Shown piece after piece: positions 1 through 24,100 of a DNA stretch of 64,000 nucleotides. The position numbers and the translations under genes are program-made. This DNA is from Cheilinus undulatus (taxonomy: Eukaryota; Chordata; Actinopteri; Labriformes; Labridae), in the NCBI RefSeq assembly GCF_018320785.1, contig NC_054867.1, positions 26,601,855 through 26,665,854 on the forward strand, given 5' to 3'. A model generated the notes under the pieces. That model was given only the letters and a program-made list of their open reading frames with translations. It did no database searches and had not been told where the DNA came from. Position 1 is the first letter of the stretch; the number at the start of each line of letters is the position of its first letter.

Positions 1-95
1 AAGATACAGCCTTTGGCTCCACAGGGCATTATCCTCTTCATAGACGGCCACATTAGACCTTGATCTCAGTTAACAAAAGTCCAAACAGTTAGGTC

Positions 96-12250
<12,155 letters not shown>

Positions 12251-12364
12251 TCTGAAATAAGACACACGGTCCTCCAGGAAATACTTGGTCTGAAACGTTA
12301 TAAATAACACTAAAATCTATTTCTAAGCACCAGGGAGTCAAGCACGCATGTTTCCACTTTGATT

Positions 12365-12405
12365 ACTACCAGCAGTGAGTCGCGGAAGTTTTACGTCATC
12401 ACAGA
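12365..12405. promoter_or_regulatory. mettl1 proximal promoter with ETS-like and CRE-like sites
   Basis: About 115-155 bp upstream of the mettl1 ATG, a GCGGAAGT core (12382-12389, ETS-type) is followed by TACGTCAT (12392-12399, ATF/CREB-type). This pairing is common in housekeeping promoters without a TATA box, and none is seen here. Activity is inferred from motif and position only. Confidence 0.45.
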
Positions 12406-13079
12406 GCGTGTGCTCCGAGTTGCTGCTGTGGTTGCCAGGTTTGTTGAAAATTAGCCGTCATTTAAAGACAACAGAAAGGTCCACCTGTCTACACTACATT
12501 TTGATTGGACTGACACAGTTTAGTGTACCTGATTTCAAGTGTGTCCTTTTTATAAAATTACTAAGAGCAAAGCAGCAGCAGAGGCTTTTTAAAATTAGAG
12601 TGCTTGGAATATTTGAATAGTTTCTCAGCATATGGATACCTTTGCACTTGAAACATTTTGTAGTGAATTCTACTAGTCCAAAAAAAAAAAAAAAAAAAAA
12701 AGAAGAACGGAAAAGATAAAACTAGGTGAATATTTGTTACAGGTAAAAAAAATGACCCTTTAATATTAGTTTTCCACCCCCTTTTTAAAAGAGGGTCAGT
12801 ATGGTGGCCTAGAAGCATGAAACAAACCTGTTATTTATTTACTTATTTTAATTTTTTTATAAAGTTGGAAACAAATTATATTTTTTTATTTCATAAAACG
12901 AATTTACATTAGCAGAACAAATGACCAAATACATTTACATTTTTAAAAAAAATTACAAAACACAAAACACTTTCACATGAACTGAGACAAATTTCTAAGT
13001 TTCAGAGCGCTTGTACAAATGACTAGACAAATGTACATTTTACCAAACAGTTTTACAAAGGATGAAAAAAAATTTATTC

Positions 13080-14130
13080 CACTCTTCTTGAAAGACTTTC
13101 CACAAGATTTTGGAGTGTTTTTTGGGGGGGGGGATCAGATGGGCAAATATGTTTGACACCAAGGCCTGGCTTGCAATCTCCAATCCAGTTCATCCCAAAG
13201 GAACTTGACTGGATTGAGGTTGGGTCCAGTCAAGTTCTTCCACACCAAACTCATAAAACCATGTCTTTATAGTCTTTTATTTGTGCACTGGGGTACAGTC
13301 ATGTTACAGTAGAAACGGGCCTTACCCAAACTGTTGCCACAAAGTTGGAGGAATAGCATTGTCCAAAATGTCTTGGTATGCTGAAGCATCAAAATTACCT
13401 TTCACTGAAGATAAGGGGCCTTGCACAAACCCTGAAAAACAGCCCGATACCATTATTCCTCTTCCACCAAACATCACAGCTGGCACAATGCAGTCAGACA
13501 GCTAATGTTCTCCTGGCATCCACCAGACCCAGCTTCACCCATCTGCCAAACGGAGAAGTGTGATTTATCACTCCACAAAGTAAGTTTCAACTGCTCCACA
13601 TTCCAGTGTCGGTGTTCTTCACAACACTCCATCTGATGCTTGGCATTGGACTTGTTGCTGTGAAGCTTAAATACAGCTGCTACACCATGGAAACCAATCC
13701 CGCACCGTTTTTGTGCTGACTGCCAGTGGGAGTTCAGAACTCTTCAGCTATGGAATCAGAAGAGTTGGTGACTTTACGCACCATGCGCCTTAGCAGTTGT
13801 TGACCGCACTCTGTGATTTTATGTGGTCTTCTGCTTCATGGCTGAGTTGGTGTTGTTCCTAAACACTTCCACTTTGTAATAATACCACTTACAGTTGTCT
13901 GTGGAATATCCAGCCAGGATGATATCATCGACCGTCATATCACAAAGGTGCCATCTTATCATAGTACCATGCCTTGAGACACTGAGCTCTTCAGAGCGAC
14001 CCATTTTGTATCACAAATGTTTTCAAATGGAGACTGTGTGGCTGGGGGCTTGATTTCATACACCTATGAAAATGGGTCTGATTGAAATACTTGAATTCAG
14101 TAACAAGTGTGGCCAAACACTTTGAAACAG
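13080..14130 (-). mobile_element. Decayed Tc1/mariner transposon
   Basis: The minus strand keeps the transposase start at 14004 (MGRSEELSVSRHGTMIRWHL, a known fish Tc1 N-terminus). Near 13200-13260 it keeps the C-terminal EFGVEELDW followed by remnants of the DLNPIE region. Frameshifts and stops break the frame throughout, so it is inactive. The plus-strand open frames at 13281-13563 are antisense shadows of it. Confidence 0.85.
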
Positions 14131-14374
14131 GTCAGACTCACATGCTCAAAACATATGAGAGAGGCTAAAACTATTGGGGTCAGAGGTTTGATCAGGGGGA
14201 TGTTTCTTTGATATGTATTTTTTGACAAAATGCATTTAATTGGCTAATTTTTGACATTTTAAGAACCAAAACAAATAACTCTTCACTGCATGTATCAAAG
14301 ATGTTACATTTCATCTTCATAAAAGAAAGAAAAACCCATAAAAAAAGCACAAAGTCCCTTTGATAAACAAATTA

Positions 14375-14380
14375 TTTATT
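14375..14380 (-). terminator. Possible marchf9 poly(A) signal
   Basis: AATAAA on the minus strand, about 500 bases after the marchf9 stop. A 3' UTR of this length is plausible, but other signals could be used. Confidence 0.4.
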
Positions 14381-14878
14381 ATAAAACATGAACTCTAAGG
14401 GTGTACTTGAAACAACTGTGTCATATCTCAATAATTTTAACATTAAGTTAAAAACAGACAGATTGTGGCTGAATAAAAACAGATCACATTGTTGTCACAC
14501 AATCATTTCCAAATTCAAATTAAACTTTTCTTATGTTTGTAAGGCAAACAATAAAAACCTGCTTGGTTTAAAAAAATTCTGTGGTAGAAACAGTCACATA
14601 AAAAATCCAAGTCAAAGTTTTTTTTTCTTTTTAATCAACTTTGTCATCATGAACTCTCAGTCTGTCTTTAAAAACTCAGAAATTTTAGAAAAGTTTGCCT
14701 TCAGCCAAATCCAATTTTAAATCATCCACTTAAAGTTAAGGGCAATTATGCATAAAACATTTGAGACTAAAACTTTATCGGCAGTGTTAATATGACAGAT
14801 TAGGATTATTTATAATAAATCCCAATCAACACTTTGATCTCTTTTTCAGTGGAGCACTTGAGTCTGAGTGAGCCGGCC

Positions 14879-15189
14879 TCATACTGTGGTCACCCTCATG
14901 ACCACCTCTTGGTTTGCACTGTGCAGGTTGTTGGCTCTTAACTGGCTGAGGATGTGCAGAATCGTGTAGCCACAGTGGTGATGCAGAATAGTCCTGACAT
15001 GACGGCTCGTCCTCTGTTCATTGTCCGTGACGCTGCTTCTCTCAACACGAGCAGTGCCTTTGCCGCTGGAGCTGACAGGGTCACCTAAGTCCTTCGATTT
15101 CTCATAATTCAGCACTTTCCACTTCTGGTTCACTGCCTGCCAGCGCTTAAAGATCCGGTAAACAGATGATCCTTCATGGATTATAAGGC
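14879..15189 (-). CDS. marchf9: marchf9 coding exon 4 with stop (cytosolic tail)
   Basis: The exon codes for [20 protein letters not shown], a serine-rich variable stretch, [13 protein letters not shown] and the conserved end EVVMRVTTV, with TGA at 14881-14879. Confidence 0.95.
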
Positions 15190-18100
15190 CTGGGTATAAA
15201 GGACAAAGGGTGGGGGAGATCAGGGGCAGGAAACAGGGTTACATATAGACAAACACTTGTTTGTTTTAATACAAATCACAAAGTAGTGAAAGGTACGAGA
15301 GGTACAGAGTTGATAAGAACGATATGTACAGAAAAATAAAAAGATTACCTTGACAAGACTGGTTTGTTTGTGTTTGGGACTCAAGTTTTTAGAGAACACG
15401 TGTTGATTAAAAATCCTCTACAAATAAAGGCGAAACAAAAACAAAGACACTTGTGCAAAACGGACATTTAATGTAGAGATACACAGAATACATGAGACTA
15501 CATGTATTTAGTTGCTCTAATGCCATTCTGCATGGTTCTATTTGTAACACTTTAGTCCGTTGGTCCTTCTGTTAGTCAGTCACTTAAATTCAGACTAAAA
15601 CTTCACCGAAACACCTCCATGGATTGCAATGAATGTCTGAATTAACTTTTTTCTGTAGCACCTCATAAACTGACTCAATGAAACAGAAGCTCAACATTAA
15701 ATGAAGAGAAATTCAACCTTTTAACCGTTCTAGATGTTCATAGACACAGTGCCTCGTCCTGAAAAGATTTTAGGCTACAAAAACCCTGATGAGCTCATAT
15801 TTTTCAATGTTAACCTACATCACATCTGTAACATCTGCCTGGGGAAAGTGCAGTCAGATTCCCTAATCACTGCAGTTCTCCTTTCCTATCCTCTTACTCC
15901 CACCTTTCCTTAACCCCTGTGTTTTTCACTGAGGTTAGGGAAAGTGGATTGGAAAGAACGTATGAGGTAATTTTTTGGACTTTTCGGATATACTCCATGA
16001 TGTGTGTGGCAGGGGGCGTGGAAGACTGCAGCAGACGAGGCACACTTGTCTTCAATCAGTTCATCTCCTCAGATATTAAAGCCTGTTCTTCACTCCACTT
16101 CTCTGCCAGATAATTCTGGCCTGCTACACTTCTTGCTAGTGTTGCTTCTTGAAACCTATGGACTTTTATCAGTGTTTGTCTTTGTTTTAAGTCTTCCTGT
16201 GCTTCGCTGCTGGTGATTTCTTGCCAATGTTTTTCAGTCAAGTTTTTGTCTTTGAGCTACCATTAGCCAACGTGCTCTCTGTCTCCACTGCATGCCCTTT
16301 TGTTGTTTTTTGGATAATAAACTCTTTACCATTTGCTACTGAGTCAGTCTTCTGTGGTTTGGGATCCTAGTTTACCAGTATGCAGCAGTCTGTCTTCTTA
16401 GCTCAGGGGTGTCAAACTCAATCACAGCAGGGACGGGATTCTGAATTCAGGTCTAACCTGAGGGCCTAACAGGATCAACTTTTTAACCATAAACTTTCCA
16501 CCTCATTTTACCAGTAATAGAATATGAAAAAAAACAACTTTAGCACTGATGATAAATGATTTTGAAATTTAAAAAGAAAATTAAAACGATAAGTTTAAAG
16601 GCTCAAAATCTGAGAAAAGTACATTTATTTGTCCAAAAAGGTCAAAACATTAAATCAAAAGTCAAAATGTGATTCCAGTTTTTAAATGGAGTATCTAAAG
16701 GGTCAAACTATGGGATTATTAAGTCAGAGTTAGGAGTTAGTAAGTTAGTTGAAAACTTGAAATGAAATACAAAACAATTAGTTAAAAAGGTCAAAATATG
16801 ACTTAAAATGCAAAATTATGAATCTAAAAGTTCAAAATAAGAAGTCAAAACTATGGGTTGAAATGCTCAAAGTATGAAATAAAAAGTCAGAATCCTAAGT
16901 TTTAGTCCTTATTGTGGGATGCAAAATTGAAAATGTGAAATCAATACACAAATTAATTTATTTTCCCATATTCCTAAATTTGTATCTTATTATTTTTACA
17001 CCTTACTTTTTCAGATTGTATGACTTAACAAGGCTATGTTAAATAACCAAGGATAAATTTATATTTTAATACTTCATGAAATCTGCAGACCTCATACTGA
17101 TGAGCCAGTCATAACAGAAATATTATGCAACCTTGAGGGCCTCGGGCAAGCTTTGGTCCCCGGGCCTTGAGTTTGACACCCCTGTCTTAGCTGATCTCCT
17201 GATTGTTCCTGCATTACCATAAAAAATTAGCTCTGCATAAGAACCAGTTGTTAGTACTTTGATTGTTCTCTGATTTTTCAAATGCACAGTATGATAATTC
17301 TGCTGCCAGAGGAATCTCAATCAAAACTACATGAAAATACGATGGGTAGAGGCGGGCTGCTCAGCTGCAAACACCATACTTGTCGTTTTGAATTCAAGAC
17401 TCTGCACAATAGAAAACTGCATTCTAAAAGGTCTATTTACTGAGCTGTAATCCACCTTTTTGGTTTTATGGGTTAATTTCAAACAATAAGGAAGACAATC
17501 TGTTAAAAGCAATGTGGTTCGCATTGCGAGTGATCCTAAAATGCTTTAAAAGTAGCTTGTAGTGTTTCCCAGGAGGGGCACATGAATGAAATACAGCAAA
17601 TGAACAGCAGCTTCCAGTAGCAGTTCACGTTTCTTTGTGTAGCAGTCTTTGATGTAGCATCTAGTGTTTCCACAGTTACGACAAATATTGTCACAGCAGC
17701 CCTTTTGTGGCAGTCACTGTACAGTACTTTAAAAAATAATAATCAGGACAGGAGTATTTTTTTAATAAGAAAGACATTTCACAGCAAAATTTTCACATTG
17801 TAAACCTTTAAGCCCCAATACAAGGACATTTTACTTGGAAGCCAAATTAGTAACACTTTATTTCAGACTGTTAAATGTTTGCATTATTTCCTGAGATGTT
17901 TCCCAGAAACTTAGAAATTTGGTGCAAATGACAAGAAAAGGTTTCCATTTAACAGAAATGCTACATTTATATTCACCAATCATTAGTTTATCAAAGAAAA
18001 TATTTTATTTAATTTTATACTAGACTGTAGACTGCTCTACTCAATGCAGACTTATATACTTTTTAGATATAAATGACTTAGAATCACCAAATTATTTTAA

Positions 18101-21100
18101 ATGGTGCTGAGATTAATTTATGTTTAAACTCTCATTTAAGTCCCAAGATGGCAGCCTCAGTGTGTGAGTCTCACCTATACAAACTATGTCCATGAAGCCA
18201 TACATGCCATAGCAGATCTGGAAGAGAAGGTCCTGCCGCTGCCACTTGGCTGACGGGCTGAGCGATGACCACACTAACCAGGAGATACTGGCGATGAGGA
18301 ACAAAGAGCCGAGGATGATGGCTGCAATCTGAACCTTCTCAATCACAGTCAGAGAAATGGACTGCCACTGGAAAAGAGAGTGAGACATACAAAAAGCTAT
18401 GAAACATTAACCTGAAGAATGAAAACATAAAACATACTCTATACAATATTAATCTATATTAATTATTACTCAAAGATTAATCTCCTAATAGCCATGCTTT
18501 AACCTTGAGCTCCATATTTTCTGCACTTTAGAATATAATGGTATGATATGGTATGGCAGTATTGGTGTGGTATGGTTATCATTTAATAAGAAAACATCAG
18601 TATTGTCATTATAATGGTTTGAAACCAAACTATCTTTTTTTAAATTGTCTTTTTATTGACATTTGGAAAACATTGTGATAAACTGTGCCTCACTCACTTA
18701 GATATGAAACATACATGTCTGCTACAAGTTTCACAAAGGTATTAATGTAGACATAAAAAACTAACTAGAAGCAGAAAAGAAAAAACCTGAACAGACAGGG
18801 AGTGATCTTGTGAATGTCCTTTGTAATTTCCATCCATGTGTTTATAGTCGAGCTTTCCTGTAATAGCCACCTCTGTCTTTTGGCAGCCACCAGCTGAATA
18901 TTCAGTAGATATTTGTCTTTTCTCCAACAGTTTCGTGGTATGTATAAGAGATAAATGGTCTTACAATTAAGAGTAACTTCACATTTAAAGATGTCTTTTA
19001 GAGCTCTATGTATTCTCTTTCAGTAGTCTTTGATTACAGTGCAGTCCCAAAATAAATGGTAATGGTTCACCTTTTCTCCAACATACAGAGTTTTGTCATG
19101 ATGAAGAAACTGAACTAATGATATTCTCATTAATGAACTTCTCTTGTCTTGTCTCTTAAAATCTCTCCAGTCTCACATTTCAAGCAGTTCAGGGAAAAGA
19201 CTGTTTAACATTAAAAAAACCTGCAGCACTGCTAAATGCTTAATTCTAAATTCCAACTGAAAATCAGTCTTCAAGTCAGGGTGAGGCGACAACGGTGTAC
19301 GGCCTCAAAAATTAATGTAACACGTATGGAAGATGCTGTATCACATGTGTGGTAAGGGCAATGCGGAGTCAAAGCAGTCAACACAGCAGCAAAGACAGCA
19401 ACAGCAGAACAATATAAAGACAAAACTGATGAACCAGAACTCTCCACATCTGTCTGCTGTGTTACTGTCATTGCACAGAGACAAACATGTTGATCAAACC
19501 AGCTGGGACTGATAAAGTATGTTTCTGATATTGATGCATAAACCTTCAAAATTGGCCAAATTAAAAAAAGATGAAGAATGGGTCATTTGCAACTTGTCTT
19601 TTCCTTATCAGCTGTAATGATGACATCTACGAATGCATTTGGCTGAAAGCAATCGGTTGACACTCAGTCCACTGGGAGCATTTTTTCTGTGAATGGAGGG
19701 AACTATTGGAGAAATATAGTGCAGATGATACTGATTTGGCCGCTGGTCAACAGTCTGAGATGATCTGTTGTCACTATTGAATGTTGATGTTTATTATCTT
19801 AGTTTTGAGCTCAGAACTATCACCATATTCTGGATGGTTGGATGCCTACCCAAACATACAGTGATATCGCAAGTATATCTCTGGCCTTCGTCTCACTGAG
19901 CCACCACAGCTAAAAATGTATCATGGCTAATAAAACCTATTGTTACCGAATCATTCAGTTATACTCTTTCAAATCAATTATCCATAATTTTCCATTCATA
20001 ATATTCGTTTAGAGTTTGTCACGCACAAAAGAGCAACCAAGAGAAGGAGGATTTTGTCTGATCATGTCTGCGCTCCTGTTTCAAAGGCTGGATTCACGTG
20101 CTCACACTGTCTGTTTATCTACAGTCCATGTGCCTAACACTTTGGTTAAATCATGTGCCAGTTTTCTGGAGCATGCAGTGACTATAAAATCTATTCTTGG
20201 AATCTTCTGAGAAGTCCTTATCACTTTCTTGTTCTCCATTTGTCCATATAAAACTAGATAAACAACTATGAGACTGGCTACTGAATCTTTATTTGCCAAC
20301 AGCAATATGGAGCTAAGATGAGAAGCTAATCTAATAAATGCCATCCATCTATTCATTATCTACCATGGAGTCACAGGGGGTGCTGGAGATGATTCCAGTG
20401 GTCATTGGGCAAGAGACGGTGCAGAGTACCCCCTGGATTTATTGCCAGCTAATCATGGGGCTGACATACAGAGAAAAACAAGCAGATATGCTCACACTCA
20501 CACCTACTGGCAATTAAGCATCACCAATTAACTCGGCAAGCATGTCTTAGGACTGTGGGACTCTTTGGCCTGCGGGAGGAAGCCAGAGTACCCCCCCCAA
20601 AAAACAGAGCATGCGCCAGAAGAACAGACTCTGCACAGAAAGGAACCGTTTGATGTGATCTGCCTCACTGTGCTGCCTGGTATGAAAACTTTGCCCACAT
20701 CAAATTCACCTCATGATCAATAATCTCTACTGGGGCTCTTGTACTTTTCTGCCAGTGTGCGTTGCTGTGAATCTAGACTTAATGCTAACAGTTCATTGAA
20801 TCTTTCCAACTCAGTGAGTGTTGTTTCCTCTGTAGATTTTTAAAATGGAGACAGAAAGATGGACAGAGTGTACCTGCAGGGGGTTTTTGGTGCTGATGGC
20901 CAGGACCTGGTATTTGAAGAAGCAGAGCTCACAGCTCCAGGAGCCTCTCTCACTGATCCAGCGGATAAGGCAGGACTGGTGGGTGCAGCGCACCGAGCCA
21001 TCACACCGACAAGGGCTCAACAGCTCCCCCTAGAGGACACAAAATGCAGCTGCATTAGATGCAGATATTCAAGAAAAAAGATAACAGACTGATATAAGGC

Positions 21101-24100
21101 CAAACACATTAAAACTGGTATAAAACTATACTGAACACATGCAGCTGGAATGAAGAGGTTTGAAATGATGTCATCATTGAAGTAAAGTCCAAATACATTT
21201 GAGAGGGAATTACTACAAGAAAAAGGCAAATTTTGATCGAATTTGGTGCATTTTTAAAATTATTTAATTTGGGCATTTAATGTCTATATTGATAGCGAGA
21301 GCAATAGGATAGGGCAGGGGTGTCCGGAGGGCCAAAGAAGGCCTCCATTTTTCATGCAGTAAATTCTAGCACTAAAAGAAAACATGGCCCACAGTAGTCC
21401 ATGAAATGTGTGCTCATCTGAACTGTACTTTTAGTTTCTACTTTGACAAGAAGAATTTATCTTGTTTTCACATCTAAATTTAGATGACAGGGTAACTGTA
21501 AATCATACTGACAACTGAAATAATTATACCTTGATTTTTTTAATGCTCTGATAAATGAAAACAAAAGGATTATGGCAGCCAATAACAGCATTCCTGTGCT
21601 TCTCCATCTGCTCCATCTCAAGGTTCGATTCACAAAGCATATCATGCTTGTCATTTTCAAGCACCAACACTCCTATAAAGTCTGGCAGCTTTGTGCAGTT
21701 TTCTCTTGTTTTGAGTCTGAATGTGTAGATGAGATGCGAGTGTCTCCCCTCCCTTCTGCATGGAGCATCATTTTCATGTTGACCAGAGGTGGACAGCCAA
21801 CCTGGGCCCCCCTAAAACCTGATCAGCTGTCCCAAATTCTTTGGCTGGTAATTTCTTGTGTCAGCCACTGATGTGGTGGCTACTGTTTTTCTTGAAGCAT
21901 ATTCAATTACCAAGCACATCCTAAACTATTGGTACAATTTAATTAAATATAAAGTTAAATGTTAGTTAGCTTTATATTTTTATGAATGCGGCCCTAATTG
22001 GAAGAAAGTTTGGACACCCCTGGGAGAGGGGGTAAAGTTGGAGACAGGTATGAGAGACATATAATTAATAATGAGTTGAATATCAAATAAAAACATGGTC
22101 ATTTGGTGAGCTTTAAGCTGAAATCTACACAATGTTTAAAAATCCTAAAGATGCAAGTCTGCACATGACCATTCTTAAATGTGCACAGCTGTGTTCAACT
22201 ATGCCTTAACCACCCTCAGGTGCAGTGGGGTCCCTGGTCTCTGGCACCTTTATTTTGGGAGTTGCAGGCTTTTTGGTAACCCCTGGTTTGGAGAATAACT
22301 TCATTAGACCGTGTTTTAGCTTGTAGCCTTCATCAAGTTCCCTAAAGAAGGCTACGTGGTTGTGCCAAAATTAACTACTTCAGTCTGTGGGGACTGATAT
22401 GCAGGAAAGGAGCCACTGGCTGGAATTAACCAACATACATGGGGCACAACCTAACCCAAGGCCATCTGCATCCCAAATCTGGTTCATTTCTAAAATGAAA
22501 TCCAGATTGTTGTAGTGAGACAAAGATAGAAAAAAAAAGAGTTCATAATTACCAGTTATCATTTGTATATTTTTATTGTGTTGTTAACAAGCAAGTTTAG
22601 GGTTTAGTTGCATTACATTGCCTCTTTTTTAGAAGAACTGACAGCTGATGTATAGTCCCGTCTCTTTATTTCTCTAGTTCTATGGATTAAATAACATTTA
22701 ATGTGTGACACTGTATGGATTTATTAGCTACAGTATAAAGGAGCTGTATAGTTTTACCATGAATCCTCTGTTCCTGTGCTTTTAGGGTTTGTTGTTGATC
22801 CCCTACAGCTTTATACTTTTCTTAGTTATTCACAAATCTGTGTTGTTTTTTTTTACAGATCCTGTGTCTTTTACTTCTTCATTCAGTCCATATCTGGTCT
22901 TGCTTTGTTTTAGCTGAGGTGGTATGAAGCTAGAAGTTGTCTGCTGTCACCATTGTTCCTCTCTGAGTGTTTTTTTTTCTGTCTGGAAGCTCAGGAGGTG
23001 AGATCAAAGCTCCCACATCTCTACTACACTTTGCATTCATTTTCAGTGCCAGCTTTCTGCCATTTTTATGCTTCTTTGAATTCATAGAAACAAACCGTCA
23101 ATTTTGTCCTAACCTTGCAAGAATGTAGGGCAGTGTTCTGATTGATATGATATATTTGATATCATACATCAGTACGTGTTTAAATTAGCACCAAAAGTAA
23201 TCACTTGACTACTCTGCTTGGCTTCTCTGCTTCACTGTCATTCATAAGTATGCGTCATTCTTTGCCTGTATTGATGACCGGACAGAGTTATGTACACATC
23301 TCTGCCCCAGTGTATTTTTGCTACAGCTACAGTTCCTTTATGGCATGCAGGGAGAAGGTTTTTAAAGATGACACCATAACTTTTATCTCTTCGGCATGAC
23401 TTCTCTGATTGCCTAATGAATGTATAAGACCTCAGGAGTAATGATCAGTATTTGCAGAAATAGTTAGAGTAAAAGGTACAATATGTAGAATTGTAAAGAC
23501 AACATTTATTAAAAAATAACTCTTATATCTACTTTTTAGTTGAGTACTTGCATTACCCCAAATATGTCCAACAGTTTTGAAAGCCAGAGAAACTCTATCT
23601 TTCCATAGTTGTAACAGTGGTCTCCACCGGCAGAGCCCAAGTGACGGACATAATTTGTTTATTGTTGCCATGGAAGCGCTGGATGTTATATTAAGACTGC
23701 TACATAAAGAACTCGTACTGTAGGCTGCTGTTCTGTTGCTGTATCCCATTCATGTTTTGCTTTTTTGTGTTGGAACTTACTTAATGAGTGCCACCTTTAT
23801 GGCTAATTAAAGAATAAAATCAAGTGCATCTTACTATCTGGAGGAACATTCAATTATTTTGTATTACCTTCTATCAGTTGTGCATGTCCACCTAAAGAAC
23901 ATGTGTTAAACTTTGAGCTGTGGACATTTAACACGTGAAACAAAAGAGGACTAAAAGAGAGTGTACTTGTTTTGACAAAGTTAGCAGTCTACCATTGAAA
24001 ACCTTTATCTAGGTACAATCCTGCTTCTCTCTGTCACTTTCCTGCAACCTCAAAAGAAATCACAGGACATCTGGCTAAGGTTTTTGTTGTCGGTGTGAGA

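Larger units (their letters stand above)
12400..14878. other. Spacer between mettl1 and marchf9
   Basis: The spacer contains a 22-base A run (12680-12701), AT-rich DNA with TTACAAAAC / AAACACTTT words like those of the repeat at 34.5 kb (about 12860-13060), a decayed Tc1 copy (13080-14130) and the marchf9 3' UTR. There is no cyp27b1, the gene I recall at this position in human. Confidence 0.7.
18368..20873. other. marchf9 intron 2
   Basis: This 2.5-kb intron holds an L1 C-terminal fragment (about 18640-19200) and a common fish interspersed repeat (20341-20650). The rest is unrecognised. Confidence 0.7.

Noticed and set aside
12375-12620. 81-codon plus-strand open frame opposite the mettl1 promoter
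   Set aside because: There is no domain; the frame runs from promoter-like into AT-rich sequence with no splice or poly(A) signals.
13281-13563. Plus-strand open frames of 61-74 codons
   Set aside because: They are antisense to a decayed Tc1 transposase.
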